A DNA stretch of 64,000 nucleotides, from positions 3,224,001 to 3,288,000 of the forward strand of contig OZ244854.1 of assembly GCA_965220985.1 (NCBI GenBank), read 5' to 3'. The notes beneath the pieces were generated by a model that saw only the letters and a program-made list of their open reading frames with translations, did no database searches and was not told where the DNA came from. Position 1 is the stretch's first letter, and each line of letters begins with the position of its first letter. The DNA comes from JAPPHA01 sp965220985 (GTDB lineage: Bacteria > Pseudomonadota > Alphaproteobacteria > Rhodobacterales > Rhodobacteraceae). A program made the position numbers and the translations under genes. Of the stretch, positions 52,172 through 60,721 are shown piece by piece.

Positions 52172-53445
52172 CAGTGTCAGATGCGGCCAAACTGGCATCG
52201 GCTATTGAAGGAGGTCGGTTATGCGCCAATGTCGTGCAATTCTCCCATGCGCTGAGGCGGGCAGGGCTGAATGTTGGAACCGATCGAATCATCGAGGCCG
52301 TGCGGGCAATTGATGTCGCGGGATTCTCCACTCGTGACGACTTTCGCTACGCACTTCGTGCATGCCTGACATCGCGACCTGAACATCAGCTGGTCTTCGA
52401 GCAGATTTTTCGTCTGTTTTGGCGTGATCCAAGGTACCAGGATCGAATGATGGCAATGCTGGTTCCCTCGGTGTTCGGCGTGAACCCAGCACCAACTCCC
52501 GGGGCTGCCAATCGACGCGCCGCCGAGGCGTTGATCGGAGACGAAACGATCTCGCGTGACTCTCAGGATCGACCTCAGGAAACGGAAACCGAAACTGAAA
52601 TCGACTCGTCGCTGACATGGTCTGCTGCAGAACGCTTGCGGACAATGGACTTCGAACAGATGTCGGCTTCCGAACAAAGCGATGCATTGCGAATGATCAA
52701 GAGGATCGATCTCAAGGTCAAACCTCTTTCCTGCCGGCGAAGCAAGGAATCCGTGTCAGGCTGGATGACGGATCGACGCGCCACGTTCAGAAGTGCCATG
52801 CGTACAGGCGGAGAACTGCAAAGAATTGTTCGACGCAGCCACACGAAACGATGGCCTGATCTGGTCGCCCTGTGCGACATATCGGGATCGATGTCGTCAT
52901 ACAGCCGCATGCTGTTGCACTTTCTGCACCTGGCTGGACATGATCGGGATCAAAAGTGGGGCAGGGTGCATTCGTTCACCTTTGGAACTCGCCTCACAAA
53001 CATCACGAGGCAACTGTCGACCCGCGATCCCGATATCGCACTTGCAGCTGTCGGACGGCATGCCAGGGATTGGGAAGGGGGAACGCGAATTGCCTCGTGT
53101 CTGCGCGAGTTCAACCGTGACTGGGGACGCCGTGTTCTTGGCAAGGGTGCAGTCGTTTTGCTCATCACCGATGGCCTCGACCAAGGCGATCCCGAGGACT
53201 TGGCCCATGAAGCGGAGAAACTCCGACTTTCTTGCCGTGAGGTGATCTGGATCAATCCTCTCATGCGATGGGACGGATTTCAGCCATTGGCACGGGGCGC
53301 ACGGGCGTTGCTTCCGCAGGTTCACCGGCTGGTCTCTGGCCACAGTGTCGAGTCGCTTGAGAAACTCGCAGACATGTTACGTGACGGAACTGCCCACATG
53401 GTGCGAGACCATGCATCAACATGGTCACAGGATCGAGTCGCGTGA
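52168..53445 (+). CDS. coxE: VWA-domain protein, CoxE type
   Basis: A 425-residue protein from TTG at 52168, overlapping the coxD stop. The N-terminal half is helical (FSHALRRAGLNVGTDRIIEA, FRYALRACLTSRPEHQLVFE, then FRLFWRDPRY). The C-terminal von Willebrand A domain has the MIDAS DISGSMSSYSRMLLHFL near 237, followed by GRVHSFTFGTRLTNITRQLS, DWEGGTRIASCLREFNRDWG and VVLLITDGLDQGDPEDLAHE. CoxE works with CoxD as a metallo-chaperone pair. A VWA partner of a MoxR ATPase is the general rule in this family. TGATG overlap with the next gene indicates translational coupling. Confidence 0.88.
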   Translation: MTVSDAAKLASAIEGGRLCANVVQFSHALRRAGLNVGTDRIIEAVRAIDVAGFSTRDDFRYALRACLTSRPEHQLVFEQIFRLFWRDPRYQDRMMAMLVPSVFGVNPAPTPGAANRRAAEALIGDETISRDSQDRPQETETETEIDSSLTWSAAERLRTMDFEQMSASEQSDALRMIKRIDLKVKPLSCRRSKESVSGWMTDRRATFRSAMRTGGELQRIVRRSHTKRWPDLVALCDISGSMSSYSRMLLHFLHLAGHDRDQKWGRVHSFTFGTRLTNITRQLSTRDPDIALAAVGRHARDWEGGTRIASCLREFNRDWGRRVLGKGAVVLLITDGLDQGDPEDLAHEAEKLRLSCREVIWINPLMRWDGFQPLARGARALLPQVHRLVSGHSVESLEKLADMLRDGTAHMVRDHASTWSQDRVA

Positions 53446-54434
53446 TGGACGAATTCTCTCAAACTCCTGAAGCGGCACTTCGTTGGGTCGACAACGGCAA
53501 GGGGGTGGCCCTTGCGACCGTCATCGAGACCTGGGGATCGGCCCCAAGGAAAGTGGGTTCGCAGCTTGCGGTGTCTTCCGAGTCCGAAATGCACGGATCC
53601 GTATCAGGTGGTTGTGTCGAAGGCGCCGTCGTCGTCGAAGCGCTGGACGCGCTCGGTGACGGACAATGCAGACTGCTGGAATTTGGCGTCAGCGACGTCG
53701 AGGCATTCTCGGTCGGGCTTGCATGCGGGGGAACGATCCGGGTGATGGTCGAACCCGTGGGAACCGGAGCGGGTCCTGACATCGCAATGCTCAAAGAGAT
53801 GTGTGCAGCACGGGATCAAAGGGTCGCAATCGCATATCGCGTCAACATGAAAACCTGGGAGCGGCGCCTCGAGCGTCCGGGAATCGATCACACCACAGGT
53901 GCGATTGGTCGGGCACAGTCACGGATTGACGGCGACGACTTCGTCCTTGTGCACAATCCGCCGCTCAAACTGGTGGTTGTCGGAGCGGTCCACATTGCCC
54001 AGCCACTTCTCAGAATGGCGCGCCTTTCTGGCTTCACCACAGTTCTGATCGACCCAAGAGACAGTTTTGCGACCAAGAGCCGGTTTCCCGAGGAAACGAT
54101 CATTGACGAATGGCCCGATGAGGCACTGGCTGCCATCGGCCTCGATGCCTGTACTGCGGTCGTCACGCTAACCCACGACCCGAAACTCGATGACCCGGCG
54201 ATCACCACAGCCCTTGATTCGGAGGTCTTCTACCTGGGGTGTCTCGGTTCAAGAGCAACCCACAACAAACGTGTCGCGCGCCTGACCAAGGCGGGCATTT
54301 CCCAAGCCCTGATCGAAGAGCGCATTCACGCTCCGGTCGGTCTCGACATCGGCGCATCATCCCCTGCTGAAATCGCGATAGCGATCATGGCAGAGATCAT
54401 CGCTCGATTGCGGGGAAAGGAAAGACTGGCGTGA
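53445..54434 (+). CDS. coxF: XdhC/CoxF-family molybdenum-cofactor protein
   Basis: A 329-residue protein from ATG at 53445 (MDEFSQTPEAALRWVDNGKG). The XdhC_CoxI domain (about 10-80) has VALATVIETWGSAPRKVGSQ and SGGCVEGAVVVEALDAL. The C-terminal Rossmann domain (about 180-315) has LVVVGAVHIAQPLLRMARLS, TAVVTLTHDPKLDDPAITTA, VFYLGCLGSRATHNKRVARL and GLDIGASSPAEIAIAIMAEI, the family endings. XdhC binds the molybdenum cofactor and promotes its sulfuration before insertion into the hydroxylase. It overlaps coxE (TGATG) and the next gene (GTGA). Confidence 0.88.
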   Translation: MDEFSQTPEAALRWVDNGKGVALATVIETWGSAPRKVGSQLAVSSESEMHGSVSGGCVEGAVVVEALDALGDGQCRLLEFGVSDVEAFSVGLACGGTIRVMVEPVGTGAGPDIAMLKEMCAARDQRVAIAYRVNMKTWERRLERPGIDHTTGAIGRAQSRIDGDDFVLVHNPPLKLVVVGAVHIAQPLLRMARLSGFTTVLIDPRDSFATKSRFPEETIIDEWPDEALAAIGLDACTAVVTLTHDPKLDDPAITTALDSEVFYLGCLGSRATHNKRVARLTKAGISQALIEERIHAPVGLDIGASSPAEIAIAIMAEIIARLRGKERLA

Positions 54435-56071
54435 TTTTCGGCACTGTCTCTGTCGGGAATGCGGCGGGAGCGGTACTTGCCCATTCGCTGAAGGTCAAGG
54501 ATGTCCGAATTCGCAAGGGCCGACTCCTGACGGAGCAGGATATCAAGTCGCTTCGAGGGGTTGACGTACGCGAAGTTGTCGTCGCGCGCCCTGAATCCGG
54601 CGACCTTGGCGAAGACGAGGCCGCGGAGTTCCTCGGACGCGGATTCAAGTCCCGCGGATTGAGTCCGCGAGCGCCATTCACTGGTCGCGTCAATGTCGTC
54701 GCCGATGAACCAGGCATTCTGCAGGTTGATTCGCTGGCAATCGATGCTGCCAATGCTGTCGATGAGGCCGTGACCGTTGCGACACTTCCAAACCACGCCT
54801 TTGTGACACCGCGCCAGTTGGTGGCGACAATCAAGATCATCCCATACTTCGTCAATGAGACGGTCTTGGCCCGCGTTGACGAGATCATCCGAGACTCTTC
54901 GGCCCTGCGGTTGCACGGCATCGAGCGGCATACGGCATCACTGGTGCTGTCCCGACTGCCCGACACGAATGAGAAAATCGTCCAGAAAGGCCAGGATTCG
55001 GTGACTGCTCGACTTGCGTCGCTCGGCATCGAATTGGACAGTGTCTGTATCGTCGATCACGCCACACCTGCAATTGCAGAGGCGCTGGGATCAGTTGGCG
55101 GCGAGATGATTCTTATCCTTGGCGCATCAGCGACTTCCGACCGGATGGATGCCGCTCCCGCAGCGGTGACGCGGGCAGGGGGGCGCATCGAGCGTTTTGG
55201 AATGCCGGTCGATCCCGGCAATTTGCTCTTTGTCGGAGAGTTGGAATCGACTCCGGTCATCGGTTTGCCTGGATGCATCAGATCGCCGGTCCTGAACGGA
55301 GCTGACTGGGTGCTGCAGCGCATCGCTTGCGGTTTGACCGTCGACGGTGCAGCGATCTCCGAGATGGGCGTTGGAGGCCTCCTGAAGGAGAACCCGTCCC
55401 GTCCGCAACCCAGGAACGCCGCGATGTCCGGTGCCAAAACGCCCAAAGTCGCAGGCATCCTGCTCGCGGCGGGTTTTTCCCGGCGCATGGGTGATCAGGA
55501 CAAGCTTCTCAAGGAAATCGACGGTCAGTCTCTGCTCGAACGATCTGTTCTTTCAATGATCAACAGTGATCTCGACGAGTCAATCGTGGTGATTCCAGCA
55601 GACGACGATAACCGCCGTCGTGCGATTGCCGGCCATGAGGTGTCGATTGTCGGAATCCCGGCAGAAGTTGCCGCGACCGGTATGGCGGCAAGCCTTCGGG
55701 CAGGGCTCGCTGCAGTTCCGGATGGGACTGACGCGGTCGTGATTGCTCTGGCCGACATGCCTGACATCAGCGATGTGCACATCAACCGGTTGCTGGAAGC
55801 GTTCTCGCCGCAGGATGGTCGCGAAATCTGTCGGGCGGTCGCCGAAGATGGAACACCAGGACATCCGGTGTTGTTTGGAGAGCGGTTTTTCGAGAACCTG
55901 GCTCTGCTAGAAGGGGACCGGGGCGCAAAGGACCTGCTTCGAAGGGCCTCGGGATTCCTTGTCGATGTCCCGACGCCCGGACACGGCGCGATCGTCGATC
56001 TCGATACGCAGGAAGACTGGTCAAGTTGGGTTTCTGAACGGAAAACTGCGCGGATCAGTGGGGCATCGTAG
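54431..56071 (+). CDS. Fusion of a molybdopterin-binding (MoeA-like) domain with a MocA-type nucleotidyltransferase
   Basis: A 546-residue fusion from GTG at 54431. Residues 1-335 are a molybdopterin-binding domain: FGTVSVGNAAGAVLAHSLKV, RIRKGRLLTEQDIKSLRGVD, GEMILILGASATSDRMDAAP, RIERFGMPVDPGNLLFVGEL. Residues 345-540 are an NTP transferase: GILLAAGFSRRMGDQDKLLK (nucleotide-binding loop), AIALADMPDISDVHINRLLE-like (it reads VIALADMPDISDVHINRLLE), and GHPVLFGERFFENLALLEGD. This is the MocA class that makes molybdopterin cytosine dinucleotide, the form used by CO dehydrogenase-like hydroxylases. It ends the coxD-coxE-coxF operon, with overlapping starts throughout. Confidence 0.82.
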   Translation: MIFGTVSVGNAAGAVLAHSLKVKDVRIRKGRLLTEQDIKSLRGVDVREVVVARPESGDLGEDEAAEFLGRGFKSRGLSPRAPFTGRVNVVADEPGILQVDSLAIDAANAVDEAVTVATLPNHAFVTPRQLVATIKIIPYFVNETVLARVDEIIRDSSALRLHGIERHTASLVLSRLPDTNEKIVQKGQDSVTARLASLGIELDSVCIVDHATPAIAEALGSVGGEMILILGASATSDRMDAAPAAVTRAGGRIERFGMPVDPGNLLFVGELESTPVIGLPGCIRSPVLNGADWVLQRIACGLTVDGAAISEMGVGGLLKENPSRPQPRNAAMSGAKTPKVAGILLAAGFSRRMGDQDKLLKEIDGQSLLERSVLSMINSDLDESIVVIPADDDNRRRAIAGHEVSIVGIPAEVAATGMAASLRAGLAAVPDGTDAVVIALADMPDISDVHINRLLEAFSPQDGREICRAVAEDGTPGHPVLFGERFFENLALLEGDRGAKDLLRRASGFLVDVPTPGHGAIVDLDTQEDWSSWVSERKTARISGAS

Positions 56072-56204
56072 CGGCGATTCTCGAGCGAACATGAATGGCA
56101 ATTGTGAACAGGGAAACTGATGTCCAATCAGGTATCGTGTCGTGTCGTGATGGGTCTCGACGATATGCCAACTCGCCTTGCCGGCTCGAGGTGCACTGGG
56201 AACG

Positions 56205-57353
56205 ATGATTCGAGTTCAAATTGAACCGGCTCTCTTGCGCTGGGCCCGAATGCGCGCTGGGGTCAGCGTCCAGGACATGTTGCAACGCTTCCCCAGGCTC
56301 GGTCAGTGGGAATCAGGAGAACTTCGGCCAACACTCAACCAGGTCGAGAAATTCGCAGCGACTGTCAACGTGCCTGTGGGTTATCTGTTTCTGCCTGAAC
56401 CACCAGATGAACCGCTACCGATTCCCGACCATCGAACGTCAACCGGCGAAACTCCACCGCAACCAAGCCCGGAACTGCTGAAACTCATCTACCTGTGCGA
56501 CCAACGCCAGGACTGGTATCGGGAGTTTGCTCAACAGGAGGATTTGGATCCGTCGCCCGTGGTTGGCTCTGCGTCCCCGACCTGTCGCGCGGAGGACGTG
56601 GGAGCCGAAATGCGTGCTTCGCTCCGATTCGACGTGGGGGAGCGTGGAAGGTTTCGAACCTGGCAGGCCTCCTTTCGCCACCTGGTCGAAATGGCGGACG
56701 ACCTCGGCATCTTGGTCATGGTCTCCGGATCTGTCGGATACGAGCCGCGCCGAATGCTTGATCCTCGCGAGTTTCGCGGTTTTGCGTTTTCCGACAGCCA
56801 CGCTCCGCTCGTGTTCATAAACGGCACTGAATCGAGAGAGGTGCAATTGTTCACGCTTGTCAACGGTCTCGCGCATCTCTGGGTCGGGCAGTCGGCCCTG
56901 TGGGACTCTGGCCCGAACACCCGGTTGTCCCACAAGATTGAGTTCCAGTGTAGCCTCATTGCCGCTGAAACGCTTTTGCCATTGCGGTTGTTGAAGAACG
57001 AACTTCTGCAGGCAGAGAGTCTGTCCCAGCGCCTGAAACGATTGGCCCACAAGTTCAAGGTCAACGAGTTGATCGTGTTGTGCCGGCTTCACGATGCTGG
57101 CGACTTGAACCGCTGCCGGTTCCACGAAGCATACGAGTCTGAATCGGCTCGGTTGAAAAGCAGATACTGGAAAAAGTCAGGTGACGATCTATACGGGGCA
57201 TACACTGCCGGACTCGGCCATCTGTATTCTCGCGCACTTGTTTGCAGCACACTGGAAGGTCGCACACTTTACCGAGATGCGTCTCACCTGATCGGCGTTC
57301 CTGATTCCGCCACATTCGAGAGGCTCGCAAGCGGGAGGTTGCCTTTTCAATAA
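56205..57353 (+). CDS. XRE/ImmA-IrrE-like protein with a degenerate zinc motif
   Basis: A 382-residue protein from ATG 56205 (a nine-residue-longer frame exists). The N-terminus is an HTH of the XRE type: LLRWARMRAGVSVQDMLQRF, WESGELRPTLNQVEKFAAT, VPVGYLFLPEPPDEPLPIPD. The C-terminal domain is of the ImmA/IrrE (DUF955) peptidase type: LVFINGTESREVQLFTLVNG followed by LAHLWVGQSALWDSG. The zinc/catalytic motif HEXXH normally found at this site reads NGLAH, so one zinc ligand and the catalytic Glu are lost. The later AAETLLP keeps the third ligand Glu. The protein may still regulate transcription but should not cleave. No PIN-like DUF4411 gene follows, the common partner. Confidence 0.82.
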   Translation: MIRVQIEPALLRWARMRAGVSVQDMLQRFPRLGQWESGELRPTLNQVEKFAATVNVPVGYLFLPEPPDEPLPIPDHRTSTGETPPQPSPELLKLIYLCDQRQDWYREFAQQEDLDPSPVVGSASPTCRAEDVGAEMRASLRFDVGERGRFRTWQASFRHLVEMADDLGILVMVSGSVGYEPRRMLDPREFRGFAFSDSHAPLVFINGTESREVQLFTLVNGLAHLWVGQSALWDSGPNTRLSHKIEFQCSLIAAETLLPLRLLKNELLQAESLSQRLKRLAHKFKVNELIVLCRLHDAGDLNRCRFHEAYESESARLKSRYWKKSGDDLYGAYTAGLGHLYSRALVCSTLEGRTLYRDASHLIGVPDSATFERLASGRLPFQ

Positions 57354-57506
57354 CCAAACTGCTTGATGCAAGGGAGTTCATGCGGCGTGAAGAACCGCTT
57401 GTATCTTCCTGTTTTTGCGCGATGTCTTGCGGAACATCCCATGTGTATTCTCTGCTTGGTCCCAGTCTCGGAGGGAGTTTGGTACAATCGAGCCCGTCCG
57501 CCGCAG

Positions 57507-58406
57507 TTAGCGAATAATCCACTTGTCGCAGAGTTTTTGAATGCCAATATCCCGACGGCTAGAATAGACGTGACGGTGCGCGTAAACGGCCTGGAGACGG
57601 TTCATCTCTCGGGCCGCTTTCTTGGAAATTTCAAAAATCCTCTCTTCTTCCATTCCTCCACGGTTCAAAACAAGCACGCAGTCCGGAGACAGCGGAAATA
57701 TGCATTCAGGGGTTCCGTCGGCGAACTCAAACCCGTCATTGGCTGATGCATGCGTTGTCGGGTCCCATGCACAACTGACTGGACAGTCAGATGTGACAAG
57801 GTGTTGGTTGTTGCTCCAACCCACGAACCAAGACATTTCGGAAAAGTGGGTTGCCAGCATGTCCAATTTATCCAATGCCCGTAACTCATACTCGCGCGCC
57901 AAAAAATCGTAGGTTTTTTTCGGCTCCTCCAGAATGTCGCTGATGACCTCTTTGAGTTCAAGTAACTCGGCTTCATCGATGCTGGTCTCTTCCAGAGCGG
58001 TCGATGATCCAGGGGCATTTCCTCGAACGATCTCCCCATACATGTCAAGCAATCGGGCTCCGTTAACTATTGCCTGAGTCAGGACTACGCTTGGCGACCG
58101 AAGGTACTGCGCTGCAATGAAACTGGCGATGCTCTTTCGCGCATGACCTCTCATTGCCTTGCCTGCCATCAGTTCCTCCCAATAGGGCGCTGCATTTCCT
58201 TCGATGGTCCTGAGTTCGTTTTCCAAATCGCCAAAGCGCTTTTCGTCCTCGGGTTCAATGTGGCTCTTCTCAACTGCTGTATCTTCAGGCTTTCTCGATA
58301 GAGGCCCATCATCGGCAGAGTATGTCCAGACCCGACCGTCAGCGTCACAGAAACGGTTGAGATGGAATTGAGGGACGACAAACTGTTTCGTGGTCTTTGT
58401 CACCAT
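57507..58406 (-). CDS. DUF4238 family protein
   Basis: A 299-residue soluble protein. It begins KTTKQFVVPQFHLNRFCDAD (the family Q-x-x-V-P-x-F-x-L), has HIEPEDEKRFGDLENELRTI, SIASFIAAQYLRSPSVV, and the core NNQHLVTSDCPVSCAWD followed by FPLSPDCVLVLNRGG, all as in DUF4238. Function is unknown; the family is patchily distributed and often found in variable regions. The local base composition is A+T-richer than the neighbouring operons, which supports acquisition by transfer. It runs convergently towards the XRE/ImmA gene. Confidence 0.82.
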   Translation of the reverse strand: MVTKTTKQFVVPQFHLNRFCDADGRVWTYSADDGPLSRKPEDTAVEKSHIEPEDEKRFGDLENELRTIEGNAAPYWEELMAGKAMRGHARKSIASFIAAQYLRSPSVVLTQAIVNGARLLDMYGEIVRGNAPGSSTALEETSIDEAELLELKEVISDILEEPKKTYDFLAREYELRALDKLDMLATHFSEMSWFVGWSNNQHLVTSDCPVSCAWDPTTHASANDGFEFADGTPECIFPLSPDCVLVLNRGGMEEERIFEISKKAAREMNRLQAVYAHRHVYSSRRDIGIQKLCDKWIIR

Positions 58407-58449
58407 GTACGCTGTCCGTGTTCCCTTGTTTGCGCAGAGGGCCGGACAA

Positions 58450-58992
58450 CTACCTGATTCGCAACAGCCTATCGAGGGAAACCGGACCCGCGCCCTTGAA
58501 CACGAGCGTCAGCAGCAACATCACCCACAAGAGCCTCTGATCGAGAATGAGCGAACCCGAATCGCGGTCGAACCAAGTACCGATCGTCATCGCGTCAACG
58601 TTGTGACCGGTGATGTCGACAATTGACATGACGATCACGAAGCCGATCATGCCGAGCGATGCCAGCCGGGTCAGAAGACCGATGACCACAAGCAGCGGCA
58701 ATATGAACTCGCCATAGGTTCCGGCAATGACGATCAAAGTGTCCAGGCCCGACATCTGCGAGGGATCATAACCGACGGACTCGAATTTCTTCGGGAATAT
58801 CTGTGCATATGCACCAATCGACGGGGTGAAGATGCCGTCAAACTTGGTCAGTGCCGAAGACCAGAAAAACCTCAAGAGGACCGCAGCGAAAACAAATCGG
58901 GCAATGGTCGTGACCAACCAGTCGGAGTTGCCAGATCCGAGCGTTCTCGAAATGATGCTGTTGTGCAACGATACAAGCCAGGTCATTTTCAT
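58450..58992 (-). CDS. DoxX-family membrane protein of the bufferin operon (BufD-like)
   Basis: A 180-residue protein with four membrane helices (LVTTIARFVFAAVLLRFFWS, IVIAGTYGEFILPLLVVIG, LASLGMIGFVIVMSIVDIT, LLWVMLLLTLVFKGAGPVSL). The family-typical FFWSSALTKF and YGEFILPLLVVIGLLTRLAS are present. DoxX proteins often accompany DUF692/DUF2063 genes as the last gene in this kind of operon, probably for electron transfer or membrane-side maturation. The ATG overlaps the preceding stop (ATGA), showing coupling. It is the last gene of the transcript. Confidence 0.88.
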   Translation of the reverse strand: MKMTWLVSLHNSIISRTLGSGNSDWLVTTIARFVFAAVLLRFFWSSALTKFDGIFTPSIGAYAQIFPKKFESVGYDPSQMSGLDTLIVIAGTYGEFILPLLVVIGLLTRLASLGMIGFVIVMSIVDITGHNVDAMTIGTWFDRDSGSLILDQRLLWVMLLLTLVFKGAGPVSLDRLLRIR

Positions 58993-59741
58993 GTTCCTCC
59001 AGTCAGGTGGACGTTTCGCGTCAATCGTCCCTCAAGCACCATGGTGATGTTTGCCGCAAGATCAAATCCCTCGACCGTCGACGCCAGTCCAGCGGCATCT
59101 CCGAGCGTTTGTCCGTCGAGAAGCGCCTTCAAAAACTCAAGACCGCCCGGTTGCAAACGCCGTGCCTCGACTTCCATTTCCGGGCGCGCAATCAAAACGT
59201 CCTCGCCAGTCGTCGGCATCTCAAAAGACCCGGATCCGATATTCGCTTCCCAGATCGACTGAACAGGGAAGCTTGACGTGACCAGTCGCATTGACGGGAT
59301 CAGGTCGAATTTCAGAAGCGGAAGCCTGTCTTGTTCAATCCCAGCCAGGAAATCAGTGCCGAGGGGCCGGGCATCTGCCGCGTGCCACGCCTCGCGTCGG
59401 GCCAATTCGAGGCGAGCGACATCCGAGAGATAGGGCACGTTGCCTGCGGCCGAAAATCCGTCGATGAAATCCGGAAAGGATTCACCATAACGAAAGAGCA
59501 GGGGTGACTTGGGTGGATGCTCGACGACGTACTCTCGCGTCATGAAGCGAAAGAAATCGTCGCCAACCAGCTTGCGAACGACGGGGAAACCCTCGGCGAC
59601 AGCGTCCACAAGGCTCACGATCACGTTGTTTCGGTAGACATTGAAACGGCGGGTTGCCGGCAAACCGTCCGGTCGAAGCAGGCCATCCGGAACCGGAAGT
59701 TCCGGATTCAGCACCGCTTGCACAAATTGTTCCTGGCTCAT
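58989..59741 (-). CDS. DUF2063 protein, bufferin-precursor partner (BufC-like)
   Basis: A 250-residue protein. The N-terminal DUF2063 domain reads MSQEQFVQAVLNPELPVPDG and RFNVYRNNVIVSLVDAVAEG, then FPVVRKLVGDDFFRFMTREY and YVVEHPPKSPLLFRYGESFP, which is its hallmark. The C-terminal part is a winged-helix-like domain with DVLIARPEMEVEARRLQPGG and EFLKALLDGQTLGDA. Family members deliver the precursor peptide to the DUF692 enzyme in RiPP operons; older annotation as DNA-binding is not supported by context. It overlaps both neighbours by ATGA. Confidence 0.9.
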   Translation of the reverse strand: MSQEQFVQAVLNPELPVPDGLLRPDGLPATRRFNVYRNNVIVSLVDAVAEGFPVVRKLVGDDFFRFMTREYVVEHPPKSPLLFRYGESFPDFIDGFSAAGNVPYLSDVARLELARREAWHAADARPLGTDFLAGIEQDRLPLLKFDLIPSMRLVTSSFPVQSIWEANIGSGSFEMPTTGEDVLIARPEMEVEARRLQPGGLEFLKALLDGQTLGDAAGLASTVEGFDLAANITMVLEGRLTRNVHLTGGT

Positions 59742-60646
59742 GCGGTCCCGGCGTGATGCATCATTCGCGTATCGGTCGCTACGTGGGGTTCATCATGCGT
59801 TGCAGCAAGAATCCTGGCCGCGCGGGTCGCCTCTTCAGCGAGAACTGGCCAGTCCGGGATATCGTTGTCCCATTCGATGAGCGAAGGTTTTGGCCCGCAT
59901 CGACGAATGACATCGGCGTAGAGTTCCCAGACTGGGTCGACAACCTCCCGGCTATGGGTGTCGATCAGCAGTTCGTTGCCTTCCTCGTCCTCATCCTCCT
60001 CATGGCCACCCAGGTGGATTTCACCCACGAGATGAAGAGGAAAATCGTCAAGGTATTCGGTCGCGGAACTCTGCTGGTTGATCGCGGAGATAAAGACGTT
60101 GTTGACGTCGAGGAGCAGGCCGCATCCTGTCCGTGCAGAAACCTCCGCAAGAAAGTCGCATTCGGACATCGTCGTCTCTGCAAATTGCAGGTAACTCGAC
60201 GGATTCTCGAGCAACATCTGGCGCTGCAACGCGGATTGGACCTGATCGATGTGCTCGACCACGCGGCGCAACGTTCGATTGTTGTACGGAAGCGGGAGCA
60301 AGTCGTTGAAATAGCTTGATTCGTGGGTCGACCAAGCAAGATGTTCGGAAAAAAGACCGGGCTTCAGCCAGTCCACGAGGAACTTGAGGCGATCGATGTG
60401 TTCTTCGTCGAGATCGCCCTCGGCACCGATCGACAGGCCGACCCCGTGGCAGGACACCGGGTACCGCTCGCGAAGAGCTTTCAGACCCGCGATCGCAGGT
60501 CCGCCGTCGCTCATGTAGTTTTCGGCGTGGATTTCCAGCCATGCCACATCGTGGTCATGGCCCTTCAGGCCTTCATGATGCTGAAGTTTGTATCCGACAC
60601 CCGGCAAGGCCGGGATCATCGCAACTGGCAGGCTGGAACCGTCCAT
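59738..60646 (-). CDS. MNIO (DUF692) iron enzyme, bufferin maturase (BufB-like)
   Basis: A 302-residue TIM-barrel oxidative enzyme with all the DUF692 motifs: WLEIHAENYMSDGGPAIAGL, YPVSCHGVGLSIGAEGDLDE, LFSEHLAWSTHESSYFNDLL, MLLENPSSYLQFAETTMSEC, GLLLDVNNVFISAINQQSSA, LVGEIHLGGHEEDEDEEGNE and SLIEWDNDIPDWPVLAEEAT. The His, Glu, Asp and Asn residues that bind two or three iron ions in MbnB and homologues are present. In bufferin systems such enzymes convert Cys residues of the precursor (gene 60722-61027) to copper-binding heterocycles. Start: ATG at 60644-60646. It lies 75 bases after bufA and overlaps bufC. Confidence 0.95.
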   Translation of the reverse strand: MDGSSLPVAMIPALPGVGYKLQHHEGLKGHDHDVAWLEIHAENYMSDGGPAIAGLKALRERYPVSCHGVGLSIGAEGDLDEEHIDRLKFLVDWLKPGLFSEHLAWSTHESSYFNDLLPLPYNNRTLRRVVEHIDQVQSALQRQMLLENPSSYLQFAETTMSECDFLAEVSARTGCGLLLDVNNVFISAINQQSSATEYLDDFPLHLVGEIHLGGHEEDEDEEGNELLIDTHSREVVDPVWELYADVIRRCGPKPSLIEWDNDIPDWPVLAEEATRAARILAATHDEPHVATDTRMMHHAGTA

Positions 60647-60721
60647 CGATGTCAGTCCGGTCTGATCAAGCGAGATCGGCTCGCCAGCAATACCGGCGAG
60701 CCGAGAACTGTTGACCTGTGC

